Positions 1 through 9,210 of a stretch of DNA of 64,000 bases are shown in pieces. The stretch comes from an uncultured Bacteroidota bacterium (lineage in GTDB: Bacteria; Bacteroidota; Bacteroidia; Flavobacteriales; Flavobacteriaceae): positions 173,858-237,857 of the forward strand of contig CACEGG010000001.1 in NCBI GenBank assembly GCA_902559035.1, in the 5' to 3' direction. Numbering within the stretch: position 1 is the stretch's first letter; every line of letters begins with the position of its first letter. The notes under the pieces are model-generated. The model did no database searches. It worked only from the letters and a program-made list of their open reading frames with translations, and was not told the origin of the DNA. The position numbers were made by a program, and so were the translations under genes.

Positions 1-283
1 GTGATCTCCACATTTTTTTTAATGTGTATTCAACAACTCGATCCTCATCAGGTGTAATTGTTGCACATTTAATACCTACATTATATTTTTTTATAGCTTC
101 AGCTGAATCAATAGTCACCTGATCATCAGTAAAATCTCTGTGTTTTACACTTAAGTCAAAATATTTGATGTCTAACTCTAAATAAGGAAGTATTAATTTG
201 GTTTTAATAAAATCCCAAATGATTCTTGTCATTTCATCTCCATCCAATTCGACAACTGGATTCTGAACTATAATTTTTTTCAT
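1..283 (-). CDS. icd: NADP-dependent isocitrate dehydrogenase, N-terminal part (cut by window edge)
   Basis: Only the first 94 residues are visible; the gene continues past base 1. The enzyme oxidises isocitrate to 2-oxoglutarate in the TCA cycle and makes NADPH. The translation starts [20 protein letters not shown] and continues with RIIWDFIK, the typical N-terminus of the homodimeric, eukaryote-like (type II) isocitrate dehydrogenases. The ATG lies 13 bases after the rplS stop on the same strand, so it is probably the last visible member of the htrA-trmD-rplS transcription unit. The family call rests on this N-terminal signature only; catalytic residues further in are outside the window. 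Confidence 0.9.
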   Translation of the reverse strand, partial: MKKIIVQNPVVELDGDEMTRIIWDFIKTKLILPYLELDIKYFDLSVKHRDFTDDQVTIDSAEAIKKYNVGIKCATITPDEDRVVEYTLKKMWRS

Positions 284-296
284 GAAACTTATAAAT

Positions 297-647
297 TTAT
301 CTTCTTACTTCCTTAATTCTAGCTTTTTTACCTCTTAGTTCTCTAAAGTAAAAGATTCTCGATCTTCTAACTCTACCTCTTTTGTTAACTTCAATTTTTT
401 GGATTGCTGGTAAATTGAAAGGAAATATTCTTTCTATCCCGATTGTTCCAGACATTTTTCTAATCGTAAAAGTTTTAGTTAGTCCAGTTCCCTTGATTTG
501 AATTACAACACCTTTGAAAAACTGAGTACGAACTTTTTCTCCTTCACGGATTTCGTAATAAACAGTTATAGTATCTCCGGATTTGAAATTTGGGATTTCT
601 TTTTTTGTTACAAATTCGTCTTGTACGAATTTAATTAAAGATTCCAT
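297..647 (-). CDS. rplS: 50S ribosomal protein L19
   Basis: 116 residues, the normal length for L19, which sits at the interface of the two ribosomal subunits. The family core is clear: [13 protein letters not shown], then [19 protein letters not shown], then the basic tail [20 protein letters not shown]. It lies 105 bases downstream of trmD on the same strand, matching the widespread trmD-rplS pairing. The spacer (648-752) contains a one-mismatch -7 motif on the minus strand (TATATTCG, 717-724), so the gene may have its own promoter besides read-through. No unusual residues seen. Confidence 0.98.
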   Translation of the reverse strand: MESLIKFVQDEFVTKKEIPNFKSGDTITVYYEIREGEKVRTQFFKGVVIQIKGTGLTKTFTIRKMSGTIGIERIFPFNLPAIQKIEVNKRGRVRRSRIFYFRELRGKKARIKEVRR

Positions 648-752
648 TGTGTAAGATTTAAATTAATTTAATACAACATCCACGATTATCGTCAGTGGTT
701 ATATCAAAATCGAATGCGAATATACATTTTTTGTTTTATTTATCGAAAGAAA

Positions 753-1427
753 TCAATCAAAAATATCAGGGCGTAATTTTCTTGTTCTTTCAATCGCTTT
801 TTCTTCTCTCCAGTTCTCAATTTTTAATTGATCTCCAGAAAGAAGTATTTCAGGTACTTTCAAATCTTCGAATGTTGAGGGTCTTGTGTATACAGGGGGA
901 GCTAATAAATTATCTTGATATGAGTCAGTAAGAGCTGATGTTTCATCTCCTAGCACTCCAGGTATTAATCTTATTATTGAATCACATAAAACTGCAGCAG
1001 GTAGTTCTCCACCAGACAAAACGTAATCTCCGATTGAAATTTCCATAGTAATTAGACTATCTCTAACTCTTTGATCAACACCCTTGTAGTGACCACATAA
1101 GATAATTAAATTACCTTTTAATGATAATTGATTAGAAATTTTTTGATTCAACATTTTACCATCTGGAGACATGTAAATGATTTCATCGTAAGTTCTTTGT
1201 TTTTTTAATAAATCAATACACTTTTTTATTGGTTCAATCATCATTACCATCCCAGATCCTCCGCCATATTGATAATCATCTACTTGTTTTCTTTTGTTTG
1301 AGGCATACTTTTTTAAGTCGTGGAAACAAATTTCAATAATTTGCTTATCGATAGCTCGTTTTAGTATTGAAGCATTAAAAGGACTTTCTATTAGTTCGGG
1401 TAAAACACTAATAATATCAATTCTCAT
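753..1427 (-). CDS. trmD: tRNA (guanine-37-N1)-methyltransferase
   Basis: 224 residues. TrmD transfers a methyl group from S-adenosylmethionine to G37 of tRNAs that have G36, protecting the reading frame. The trefoil-knot SAM-binding region is plain: MSPDGKMLNQ near 105-115, LIILCGHYKGVDQRV near 128-142, and IGDYVLSGGELPA near 152-164. The C-terminal tRNA-binding part has PPVYTRP, VPEILLSGDQLKI and WREEKA. It starts only 2 bases after htrA ends and is followed by rplS. It is slightly shorter than the E. coli enzyme (255), as is usual in this phylum. Confidence 0.98.
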   Translation of the reverse strand: MRIDIISVLPELIESPFNASILKRAIDKQIIEICFHDLKKYASNKRKQVDDYQYGGGSGMVMMIEPIKKCIDLLKKQRTYDEIIYMSPDGKMLNQKISNQLSLKGNLIILCGHYKGVDQRVRDSLITMEISIGDYVLSGGELPAAVLCDSIIRLIPGVLGDETSALTDSYQDNLLAPPVYTRPSTFEDLKVPEILLSGDQLKIENWREEKAIERTRKLRPDIFD

Positions 1428-1429
1428 AA

Positions 1430-2806
1430 TTATTCAAAGATAAGCCTTTCTTTCTCACCTTCTGGACTAAAAAATATCATTTGATTAATTTTTGTATTTG
1501 AGTTAATTAAGGATAAATCATCAGTTTTTTTAATAGAAATTGAGTTAATTTCAGTTAAAATATAACCTTCTCTAATACCCATTCTATACAAAGAGCTATT
1601 TCTATTATTTGAAACCTTAACGCCATGTGATAAATCAATTTCCTCCAATTCTTCTATTGACATGTCTCTTAATTGCATGCCTAAGAAGCTAACATTTGTA
1701 TTTTTTTCTAATACTACATTTAAATTTAATTTAGCAGTATCTCTAATTAATCCAACAGAAATTATATCTCCTGGTCTTTTAGTACTTAAGTAACCCGATA
1801 AATCTGAAAATTTTTCAATTTTGATATTATCCAAACTAATAATAACATCACCTTTCACAATTCCTGCCTTAGCAGCGCCCATTTCAGTTTGAACATCATT
1901 TATATAAAACCCTTCTGTTAAATTTAAATTTAATTCATCCGCTGATTTAGAATTAAGTCCAAAACCTGTAACCCCTAATAAACCCTTTTGAACATTTCCA
2001 TATTCAATAATATCTTCAAAAACTTTTCTTGCTATATTACTTGGAACAGCAAATGAATATCCTACAAATCCGCCAGTTCCACTAGTAATTGCTGTATTGA
2101 TTCCAATTAAATCCCCATCAGTATTTACTAAAGCTCCTCCGCTATTACCTGAGTTTACAGCAGCATCAGTTTGAATAAATGATTGATTTTTTGAGTCGTA
2201 GTCATTCAAATCTCTGGATTTTGCACTTATAATTCCTGCTGTAACAGTTGAGGTTAAATTAAATGGATTTCCTACGGCTAAAACCCATTCTCCAATTTTT
2301 GTTTGATCAGAATCTGCAAATCTAATGTAAGGAAATGATTCTTTTCCTATAATTTTTAATACTGCAATATCTGAAACTTCATCGCTTCCGAGAAGTTCAG
2401 CTTCGTATGTCTTATTTTCATTTGTTGTTACTTCAATTGTTGTTGCATTTTCAATAACATGATTGTTTGTAATTATGTATCCATCTTTAGATATAATAAC
2501 TCCAGAACCCATACCAACCTTTGTTCTTTCGCTTTTATTAAAGTAATCCCAAACTGATGAATTTGATCCAGTAACACTAGTGTTTTTTACGTGAACAACA
2601 GAATGAATAGTCTTTTCAGCAGCTTCAACAAAATCAACAGATTTTAATGAATTATTTTTTGAATTTGGGTTGTATGAAATGTTAACAACATTATCTTCCT
2701 TGTTTAGTTTAAGATCATCCGAATGATTAAAATAAAAATTGTGAATAATTAAAGCTAAAACTGCTCCTAAAAGAGAGATTAATAAAGTTGATATTATTTT
2801 TTTCAT
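1430..2806 (-). CDS. htrA: Periplasmic serine protease of the DegP/HtrA family
   Basis: 458 residues. The protein degrades or refolds misfolded envelope proteins. Residues 5-25 form a hydrophobic signal or anchor segment. The trypsin-like domain has the catalytic triad H116 (NNHVIE), D146 (SDIAVLK) and S222 (GNSGGAL). A PDZ domain follows at about 270-370 (GLLGVTGFGL to GDVIISLDNIKI) and a shorter second PDZ-like segment at about 374-440 (SFLGMQL to GYILTEINSI). It is the first gene of the htrA-trmD-rplS-icd run, with a -7 motif just upstream at 2824-2831. It may be called degP or degQ; the sequence does not decide which. Confidence 0.95.
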   Translation of the reverse strand: MKKIISTLLISLLGAVLALIIHNFYFNHSDDLKLNKEDNVVNISYNPNSKNNSLKSVDFVEAAEKTIHSVVHVKNTSVTGSNSSVWDYFNKSERTKVGMGSGVIISKDGYIITNNHVIENATTIEVTTNENKTYEAELLGSDEVSDIAVLKIIGKESFPYIRFADSDQTKIGEWVLAVGNPFNLTSTVTAGIISAKSRDLNDYDSKNQSFIQTDAAVNSGNSGGALVNTDGDLIGINTAITSGTGGFVGYSFAVPSNIARKVFEDIIEYGNVQKGLLGVTGFGLNSKSADELNLNLTEGFYINDVQTEMGAAKAGIVKGDVIISLDNIKIEKFSDLSGYLSTKRPGDIISVGLIRDTAKLNLNVVLEKNTNVSFLGMQLRDMSIEELEEIDLSHGVKVSNNRNSSLYRMGIREGYILTEINSISIKKTDDLSLINSNTKINQMIFFSPEGEKERLIFE

Positions 2807-2823
2807 TGATATTAAATTTTAAT

Positions 2824-2831
2824 CAAAATTA
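2824..2831 (-). promoter_or_regulatory. Flavobacterial -7 promoter motif for htrA operon
   Basis: On the minus strand the bases read TAATTTTG, an exact match to the TAnnTTTG -7 element of the Bacteroidota housekeeping sigma factor. It lies 17 bases upstream of the htrA ATG. I did not find a convincing TTG at the -33 position, so the call rests on the -7 match and its place in a divergent intergenic region. Confidence 0.6.
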
Positions 2832-2914
2832 AATTTTTAAATATTTACAAAATAAATTTTTAACTACTTTTTAACAACTTATACTTTTTTATATATTCGT
2901 TTCATTAAAAATAT

Positions 2915-3694
2915 ATGAAAATAAAATTTCAAAAATTTCAAGGAACTGGAAATGACTTCGTTATAATTAAGAATAAAGATCTATTATTCCCCTCTAATAA
3001 CAATAAACTAATAGAAAAATTATGTGATAGGAAGCATGGCATAGGATGTGATGGTTTAATATTAATTAACCCCTCACAAAGTTCAGATTTTGAAATGATA
3101 TATTATAATTCAAATGGTTTTTTGGGTTCAATGTGCGGAAATGGTGCAAGATGTTCAGTTAAGTTTGCTCAAATTCATAATCTTATAAATAATAATACTT
3201 CATTTGAGGCTTATGATGGAAACCATGAAGCATCCATCGAAAATAATATTATTTCATTATCAATGAAACCAGTTAATAATATTAAAATTTTTAATGATGG
3301 TTTATTTTTGGATACTGGCTCCCCTCATTATATCAAAGTTGTTAATAATATTGAAAATTTAGATGTATACAATGAAGGAAAATTGATTAGAAATAGTAAA
3401 GAATACAAAGAAAAGGGAGTAAATGTAAATTTTGTAAAAATTTATTCCAAAGATGAATTTCAAGTCAGAACCTATGAAAGAGGGGTTGAAAATGAAACAC
3501 TTTCATGTGGAACAGGTGTTACAGCAGTTGCTTTGGCAATGTTTCACTCAGGTAGAACCGATTCAAAGAAAATTAACATAAAAACAAAAGGAGGAGAATT
3601 AACTGTTAAATTTGATACAAGTGAGCTTGGATATAACAATATAAAGTTAATTGGAAAAGTAGAAATGATATTCTCTGGTGAAATAGAAGTCTAA
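2915..3694 (+). CDS. dapF: Diaminopimelate epimerase
   Basis: 259 residues. DapF converts LL-diaminopimelate to the meso form for lysine and peptidoglycan synthesis. Both catalytic cysteines are present: C74 in SMCGNGARC and C198 in LSCGTGVTA. The N-terminal motif KFQGTGNDFVII is also typical. The gene is divergent from htrA and is followed directly, with no spacer, by mltG, so wall precursor synthesis and wall processing are co-transcribed here. dapA of the same pathway lies separately at 14764. Confidence 0.98.
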   Translation: MKIKFQKFQGTGNDFVIIKNKDLLFPSNNNKLIEKLCDRKHGIGCDGLILINPSQSSDFEMIYYNSNGFLGSMCGNGARCSVKFAQIHNLINNNTSFEAYDGNHEASIENNIISLSMKPVNNIKIFNDGLFLDTGSPHYIKVVNNIENLDVYNEGKLIRNSKEYKEKGVNVNFVKIYSKDEFQVRTYERGVENETLSCGTGVTAVALAMFHSGRTDSKKINIKTKGGELTVKFDTSELGYNNIKLIGKVEMIFSGEIEV

Positions 3695-4747
3695 ATGGAA
3701 AATAAAAAATTATATAAAATTATTATATCTATTGGGCTTTTAAGTTTTTTATTCATATCCTCAGCTGTTCTTTATAATTATTATAAAACTTTTTACTCAG
3801 AAAATACAAATTTTAGTGATGAATCTGTTTTTATTTATATTAAATCTGGTACAGGTTTGAAAAGTTTAAGAAATGAAATTTCACCATATATAAAAGACAC
3901 CTCTACTTTTTTTAAGGCAGCTTATAAAACTAAGTTTATAATGAATATAAAGGCTGGAAAGTATGAATTAAAAAAAGGCTTTTCTAATAAAGAAATTATT
4001 AATTCTTTAAGATTTAAAAACATTCCTATTAAAATTACTTTTAATAATATGGAACGTATTGAAAATTTAGCCTCAAGAGTTTCTAAGTTTATTGAAGCAG
4101 ATAGTTTGAGTTTGATGAATTCATTCAATAATGAAGTATTTTTGGAAAATAATAACCTTAATACAGAATCTGTATTTTCTATTTTTCTTCCAAATACTTA
4201 TGAATTTTATTGGAATACATCTGCTGATGAATTTAGAAATAAGATGCTAAATCAATTTAATTTATATTGGAATCTCTCAAGAAAGGAAAAAGCCAAATCT
4301 TTAAATTTGTCCCCTGTTGAGGTTTCTGTATTAGCCTCAATAGTTCAACGTGAAACCCCTAAAGTAGATGAAAGACCTACGATTTCAGGAGTTTATTACA
4401 ATAGACTTAAAAAAAGAATGAAATTACAGGCTGATCCCACCGTTGTTTATACGATAAAAGAAAAAAAAGGGTTTAATAAGAAAATTAGAAGAGTTTTATA
4501 TAAAGATTTAAAAATAAAATCTCCCTATAATACCTACATAAATAAAGGTCTGCCACCAGGTCCAATATACATGCCTGATTTTAGTTCAATTGAATCTGTT
4601 TTGAACTTAGAATCTCATGACTATTTGTTTTTTGTAGCAGATGTAAAAAGACCCGGCTATCACATGTTCGCTAAAACAAATAGACAACACAATAAAAATA
4701 AACGTCAATACACAAGTTGGCTCAGAAAAAATAACATAAGAAGATAA
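3695..4747 (+). CDS. mltG: Endolytic murein transglycosylase MltG (YceG-like)
   Basis: 350 residues. MltG cuts nascent glycan strands at the inner membrane and is thought to end their elongation. One membrane segment at about 7-28 anchors the protein. The YceG-like domain has the catalytic glutamate E220 in ASIVQRET, followed by VYYNRLKKRMKLQADPTV and the C-terminal KGLPPGPI motif, all expected of the family. The ATG is the first codon after the dapF stop (no spacer), which suggests translational coupling. Confidence 0.96.
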   Translation: MENKKLYKIIISIGLLSFLFISSAVLYNYYKTFYSENTNFSDESVFIYIKSGTGLKSLRNEISPYIKDTSTFFKAAYKTKFIMNIKAGKYELKKGFSNKEIINSLRFKNIPIKITFNNMERIENLASRVSKFIEADSLSLMNSFNNEVFLENNNLNTESVFSIFLPNTYEFYWNTSADEFRNKMLNQFNLYWNLSRKEKAKSLNLSPVEVSVLASIVQRETPKVDERPTISGVYYNRLKKRMKLQADPTVVYTIKEKKGFNKKIRRVLYKDLKIKSPYNTYINKGLPPGPIYMPDFSSIESVLNLESHDYLFFVADVKRPGYHMFAKTNRQHNKNKRQYTSWLRKNNIRR

Positions 4748-4779
4748 CTGATTGATTTACAGATAATTAAAATTTTGTG

Positions 4780-4787
4780 TATGTTTG
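4780..4787 (+). promoter_or_regulatory. Flavobacterial -7 promoter motif
   Basis: TATGTTTG matches TAnnTTTG exactly and is followed by CCG, as in many flavobacterial promoters. It lies 37 bases upstream of the ATG at 4825. A TTG at 4752-4754 is a possible -33 element with a slightly long spacer of 25 bases. The motif overlaps the GTG at 4777, which argues against that GTG being a real start. Confidence 0.6.
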
Positions 4788-4824
4788 CCGCATAATTAAA
4801 ATTGATTTTAATTTTTTATTAGAT

Positions 4825-5445
4825 ATGATTTCTAGTATTTACAAAAACAATTTGATGTTGATAGTTTTCTTCTTTTTAACTACATCCTTCAATTCCTTCA
4901 ATAATTTTATTACAATTCCAAACTATGATAATTTAGCTTTTGAATATGTGGTTTCTGATTATTCAGATGAGAAGATGACAAATTTTATTTTTCTTGAAAA
5001 AGATTTTATTGGATTTAAAGAACTCTTAGCCTACAAAGAATCAACTGGAAGTTACTCTAGAATAAATAAATTTGGTTTCATGGGTAAATTTCAATTCAAT
5101 TTAAATACCCTTATGATGTATAAAATTAAAGATGCCAAAGTTTTTCTTGAAAATCCTAAACTTCAAGAAAGGGTGTTTTTGATTAATGTTCAAAGAAATA
5201 AATGGATTTTAAGAAAAGATATTAAATGGTTTGTTGGTGCTAGAATCGATAATACCATTATTACTGAGTCTGGAATTATAGCGGCAGCTCACTTAGCTGG
5301 TCCAGGAAATGTAAAAAAATATCTAAGATCTGGTGGAAAACATAATCCAAAAGATGCTTTCGGAACATCTATTTCATTGTACATGGATTATTTCAAAGGC
5401 TACGATATTACAATGGTTGAATCTATTAGAAAGCCTAAGATATAG
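4825..5445 (+). CDS. Exported lytic-transglycosylase-like protein
   Basis: 206 residues from the ATG at 4825. This start gives a signal-like N-terminus (ISSIYKNNLMLIVFFFLTT), while the upstream GTG at 4777 would place extra residues before it. The region at 68-98 (AYKESTGSYSRIN, GFMGKFQFNLNTL) and the later IIAAAHLAGPGNVKKYL resemble the lysozyme-like fold of lytic transglycosylases, with E72 in the expected place of the catalytic acid. No LysM or other wall-binding domain follows. It sits downstream of mltG but has its own promoter motif. The enzyme class is inferred from short motifs; the substrate is unproven. Confidence 0.6.
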   Translation: MISSIYKNNLMLIVFFFLTTSFNSFNNFITIPNYDNLAFEYVVSDYSDEKMTNFIFLEKDFIGFKELLAYKESTGSYSRINKFGFMGKFQFNLNTLMMYKIKDAKVFLENPKLQERVFLINVQRNKWILRKDIKWFVGARIDNTIITESGIIAAAHLAGPGNVKKYLRSGGKHNPKDAFGTSISLYMDYFKGYDITMVESIRKPKI

Positions 5446-5446
5446 T

Positions 5447-6154
5447 CTATATTGATTGGATTAAAAATATAGTAGGTCTTTTATTTAGTTCTGGTTTGTT
5501 TGCTTTCCAATATTGAATCGTCTTTGTTTCAATGAATTCTGAATTTAATGTTATATCCCGTGCAAGACAGAGCTCTGTAGAAGATTTTAGAGTATTAATT
5601 AGTTCAGCAAATAATTTATCATTTCTATATGGTGTTTCCATAAAAATCTGAGTCGTGGTGAATGATTTTTTTTCAAGATTTTTAATCATATTTTTTCTTT
5701 CTATTTTATCAATAGGTAGGTATCCATTAAACTTGAAGCTTTGTCCATTCATTCCTGAGGACATTAGTGCCATAAATATTGAAGAAGGCCCGATTAAAGG
5801 AACTACAATAATTCCTTTTTTGTGCGCTAGTTTGACTGCCTCAGCTCCGGGGTCTGCAATTCCCGGACAACCAGCATCAGAAATTAAAGCCATATCTGAT
5901 CCATTCAAACATGGATTTAAAATATTATTTAATTCAAACGTAGCGGTATGTTTATTTAATAAAGAAATTTTTAGTTCAGTTTGTTTTTTTTTTGGAGAAA
6001 TATTTTTAATAAAAGCTCTTCCAGGCTTTTCATTTTCAAAAATGAAAAAACTGATCTTATTAATTAATGCAACATGAGATTTAAGAACGTAGTTATCATT
6101 AAAATCGCCTAATTGATTTGGAACAAGATATAACTTTCCAAAGTTCATGATCAA
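5447..6154 (-). CDS. RsmI-like SAM-dependent methyltransferase (tetrapyrrole methylase fold)
   Basis: 235 residues, or 233 if translation starts at the second ATG (6148; MNFGKLYLVP). The motifs ALISDAGCPGIADPG, VVPLIGPSSIFMALMSSGMN and IFMETPYRNDKL are those of RsmI-type enzymes, which methylate a ribose in 16S rRNA at C1402. It is shorter than canonical RsmI because the C-terminal extension is absent. Bacteroidota genomes commonly carry such a second, shorter paralog next to dnaA, so its target may not be C1402. It is convergent with the gene at 4825 (one base apart) and lies 6 bases after dnaA. Confidence 0.8.
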   Translation of the reverse strand: MIMNFGKLYLVPNQLGDFNDNYVLKSHVALINKISFFIFENEKPGRAFIKNISPKKKQTELKISLLNKHTATFELNNILNPCLNGSDMALISDAGCPGIADPGAEAVKLAHKKGIIVVPLIGPSSIFMALMSSGMNGQSFKFNGYLPIDKIERKNMIKNLEKKSFTTTQIFMETPYRNDKLFAELINTLKSSTELCLARDITLNSEFIETKTIQYWKANKPELNKRPTIFLIQSI

Positions 6155-6160
6155 AGAATT

Positions 6161-7585
6161 TTATACCGTAAATTTCTTTGATAAATCCTCGACGTATTTT
6201 CTAAACTGTTTGTCAGTGAAAGATAGGTTATCGACTGTTTTACAAGCATGAAGAACAGTGGCATGATCTCGGTGGCCTATTTGAGATCCTATACTTGCTA
6301 AGGATGCTTTAGTGAATTTTTTGGCAAAGAACATTGCCAATTGTCTTGCTTGAACTATATGTCTTTTTCTAGTTTTAGATTGTAATGTAGAAACATCCAT
6401 TTGAAAATATTCGGAAACAATTTTCTGTATGTAATCAATTGATACTTCTCTTTTTGTATTCTTGACAAATTTTTCAACTACACTTTTTGCTAATTCAATA
6501 GTAATTTCTTTTTTATTAAAAGAAGACTGAGCGATCAATGAAATTACAGCACCTTCTAATTCTCTAACATTCACTTTTACATTTTTCGCAACATAATCTA
6601 TTACTTCATTAGAAATTTCAAGACCATCTCTGTAAAGTTTATTTTTTAAAATAGAAACTCTTGTTTCATAGTCAGGTCTTTGCAGCTCAGCAGAAAGTCC
6701 CCATTTGAACCTAGATAATAACCTCTGTTCAATATCTTGCATATCTACAGGTGCTTTATCTGATGTTAAAATAACTTGTTTACCGTTTTGGTGTAAATGA
6801 TTAAAGATGTGAAAAAACACATCTTGTGTTCCTGTTTTACCAGATAAAAATTGAACATCATCAATAATTAAAACATCTATGATTTGATAGAAATGAATAA
6901 AATCATTTCTATTATTTTTTTTAACAGAATCAATGTATTGTTGAGTAAATTTTTCTGCAGAAATATACAAAACGGTTTTTTCAGGGAACTTTTCTTTAAC
7001 ATTAACTCCAATTGCATGTGCTAAGTGTGTCTTACCTAAACCAACTCCACCAAAAATTAATAATGGATTGAAAGAAGTTCCCCCAGGTTTATTAGAAACT
7101 GCTAATCCTGCAGATCTAGCTAACCTGTTGGCATCGCCCTCAAGAAAGTTATCAAATGTATAATTTGGATTTAACTGAGATTCGATTTTTAGATTTTTAA
7201 TACCTGGAATTATAAAAGGATTTCTAAGTTCCGTTTGTATATTACTTAGAGAAAAGTCAATTTTTTGAGAGGGTAAGTCAGTTTTGTATTGACTTGGAAT
7301 TTTTTCTGTATATGGATTAACATTTCCATAAGTATTCTCCATTTTTATTACATAAATAAGTCTAGCATTTTCGCCAAGTTCCTTATTTAGTGCAAGTTTT
7401 AATAATTTGACGTAATGCTCTTCAAGCCACTCATAAAAAAATTTACTAGGGACTTGAACACTAAGTACGTTGTTTTCAAATTTTATGGGCTTGATTGGTT
7501 CGAACCATGTTTTATAAGCTTGAATCTGTATATTGTCTTTTATGAATTTGAGACAATTATTCCAAACAGATTCAGCTGTAGCCAT
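6161..7585 (-). CDS. dnaA: Chromosomal replication initiator protein DnaA
   Basis: 474 residues from the ATG at 7585 (ATAESVWNNCLKFIKDNI), which matches the usual flavobacterial N-terminus; an upstream in-frame ATG at 7621 would add 12 atypical residues. DnaA melts the origin in its ATP form. Domain I covers about 1-80, the Walker A motif GGVGLGKT is at 179-186, Walker B LIIDDVQF near 239-246, and the C-terminal DNA-binding helix has IGHRDHATVLHACKTV. dnaN is not adjacent and I see no cluster of TTATnCACA boxes in the flanks, so the origin does not appear to be here. Confidence 0.98.
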   Translation of the reverse strand: MATAESVWNNCLKFIKDNIQIQAYKTWFEPIKPIKFENNVLSVQVPSKFFYEWLEEHYVKLLKLALNKELGENARLIYVIKMENTYGNVNPYTEKIPSQYKTDLPSQKIDFSLSNIQTELRNPFIIPGIKNLKIESQLNPNYTFDNFLEGDANRLARSAGLAVSNKPGGTSFNPLLIFGGVGLGKTHLAHAIGVNVKEKFPEKTVLYISAEKFTQQYIDSVKKNNRNDFIHFYQIIDVLIIDDVQFLSGKTGTQDVFFHIFNHLHQNGKQVILTSDKAPVDMQDIEQRLLSRFKWGLSAELQRPDYETRVSILKNKLYRDGLEISNEVIDYVAKNVKVNVRELEGAVISLIAQSSFNKKEITIELAKSVVEKFVKNTKREVSIDYIQKIVSEYFQMDVSTLQSKTRKRHIVQARQLAMFFAKKFTKASLASIGSQIGHRDHATVLHACKTVDNLSFTDKQFRKYVEDLSKKFTV

Positions 7586-7761
7586 TTTAAATTTTTGTTT
7601 TTGGTTGTTGAAAATCATCAAAATCCGTGAAATCTTAATGATAATTACTATGTAACAAATATGTGCAAATTTTTATTAAAAAAAAATGATTTTGCTATTG
7701 AATATTAATTTTTTTTTGTTCATATTAAAGAATCTAAAAATTAATACTCTTTTATACTTTT

Positions 7762-8157
7762 TTGGAACATAAAATAGAAATACTAGTTCGCTATAGTGAA
7801 ACGGATCAAATGTCTTTTGTTTATCACGGCAATTATGTTAAATATTTTGAAATGGGTAGAATAGCTTGGCTTAAAAATAAAGGAATTTCCTATAAAGATA
7901 TGGAAGATAATGGTATTATTAACCCAGTAATCGATCTTAAAATTAATTTTAGAAAACCAGCTTTATTTGACGATAAATTAATTTTGACAACCTCATTGAA
8001 ACAAGCTCCATCATACATGATTGAATTCAATTATCAAATTCATCGAGAAAAAGAATTATTAACGCACGGATACACTAAGTTAATTTTCCTGAACTCAGAA
8101 AATAAGAAACCAATTAGATGTCCTGATTATATTTTAAAAAAAATTAAAATGGCTTAA
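7762..8157 (+). CDS. YbgC/FadM-family acyl-CoA thioesterase
   Basis: 131 residues, a hotdog-fold 4-hydroxybenzoyl-CoA-thioesterase-like protein that hydrolyses acyl-CoAs. The signature RYSETDQMSFVYHGNYVKYFE is present, with the catalytic aspartate D15. The start is TTG at 7762: the next ATG would be after D15 and would remove the active site, so TTG is the best choice. It is divergent from dnaA across a 176-base AT-rich spacer (7586-7761), in which I see no exact -7 motif for either gene. Its 3' end overlaps ribD by 14 bases, tail to tail. Confidence 0.88.
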   Translation: MEHKIEILVRYSETDQMSFVYHGNYVKYFEMGRIAWLKNKGISYKDMEDNGIINPVIDLKINFRKPALFDDKLILTTSLKQAPSYMIEFNYQIHREKELLTHGYTKLIFLNSENKKPIRCPDYILKKIKMA

Positions 8158-9157
8158 AAAATTTTAAATAATCATTACCTATTTTAATTTTTTTACTTAA
8201 ATGTCCTCTTAACTCAGGACCTTTTATACCATTATCTAACTTTTGACTGCTTTCAAAAATTCTAGCTTCATCCCAACAATCATTTTTAATAAACAGATCT
8301 AAGGTTTTTCTTCCACCCTCAACAATAACTGATTGTATATTATTTTTGTGCAGTTCATTACATATATGTGAGGAAGGATTTTTATTTTTTAGAAATTTAC
8401 TTATTACCAAAGTATTAGATTCGTTATTAAAGACATGGTAGTCGCTTTTTAATTCTTGTTTATCATCCAATATTATTCTTACAGGATTATTTCCTTTAAT
8501 ATATCTTGCGTCTAGATGTGGGTTGTCGCTAATAATCGTATTAAAACCAACCATTATTGAATGTTCTTCAGAACGCCATTTGTGAACTAATTGTCTGCTT
8601 TCTAAAGAGCTAATTAGAAATGGTTTAGCATTCTTTTTTTTTAGTGGAGCAATAAAATTATCTTTTGTTATAGCCCATTTTAAAATGATATAGGGTCTAT
8701 TTTTTGAATTAAAATGTAAAAAGTTTCTGTGTAATTTTTTACACTCCTTATCTAAAATACCTGTTTTTACATTTATTTCTCTTTCTTTTAAAAAAGAAAC
8801 ACCCTTTCCATTAACTTTAGGACTATTATCCAAAGTACCAATAACTACATTTTTAATTTTGCTTTTGTGAATTAAATGAACACAAGGAGGTGTTTTTCCA
8901 AAATGAGAGCAGGGCTCAAGAGTAACATAGAGCGTGCTTTCAATTAAATCATTAGGATCTTTAATTGAGTTTATAGCATTAACTTCTGCATGATTACAAC
9001 CATAATCACTAGTCACTCCCTCAGCAATTATCGTATCATTTTTGACAATTAATGCACCAACAGAGGGGTTAGGATAATATTTTGAACTATTTTTTTTTGC
9101 AATTTCAATACATCTAGACATATATTTTTCATGTATTGATAGTTCATTTATATCCAT
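8144..9157 (-). CDS. ribD: Riboflavin biosynthesis deaminase/reductase
   Basis: 337 residues. RibD deaminates the pyrimidine intermediate of riboflavin synthesis and then reduces its ribose chain. The N-terminal deaminase domain (about 8-150) has the zinc and proton-shuttle residues H56, E58, C83 and C92 (NHAEVNAI; LEPCSHFGKTPPC). The C-terminal reductase domain begins near 158 (RPYIILKWAITKD) and includes VIVEGGRKTLDLF. A -7 motif lies 35 bases upstream at 9193-9200. It is divergent from the acetyltransferase at 9211. Confidence 0.96.
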   Translation of the reverse strand: MDINELSIHEKYMSRCIEIAKKNSSKYYPNPSVGALIVKNDTIIAEGVTSDYGCNHAEVNAINSIKDPNDLIESTLYVTLEPCSHFGKTPPCVHLIHKSKIKNVVIGTLDNSPKVNGKGVSFLKEREINVKTGILDKECKKLHRNFLHFNSKNRPYIILKWAITKDNFIAPLKKKNAKPFLISSLESRQLVHKWRSEEHSIMVGFNTIISDNPHLDARYIKGNNPVRIILDDKQELKSDYHVFNNESNTLVISKFLKNKNPSSHICNELHKNNIQSVIVEGGRKTLDLFIKNDCWDEARIFESSQKLDNGIKGPELRGHLSKKIKIGNDYLKFFKPF

Positions 9158-9192
9158 TCAAAAGGTTTTTTAATATAATGTGTATAACTTTA

Positions 9193-9200
9193 CAAAAGTA
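9193..9200 (-). promoter_or_regulatory. Flavobacterial -7 promoter motif for ribD
   Basis: On the minus strand the bases read TACTTTTG, an exact TAnnTTTG match, 35 bases upstream of the ribD ATG in the 53-base divergent spacer. On the plus strand the same spacer carries TAACTTTA (9185-9192), one mismatch from consensus, which could serve the acetyltransferase gene. Confidence 0.55.
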
Positions 9201-9210
9201 GTTTTAAAAT

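Noticed and set aside
4777..4824. GTG start at 4777 for the transglycosylase-like gene
   Set aside because: The GTG lies in the -7 promoter motif and would add residues in front of a clear signal sequence that begins at 4825.
7586..7761. Replication origin beside dnaA
   Set aside because: The spacer is AT-rich, but I found no cluster of TTATnCACA boxes there or in the other flank, and dnaN is not adjacent.
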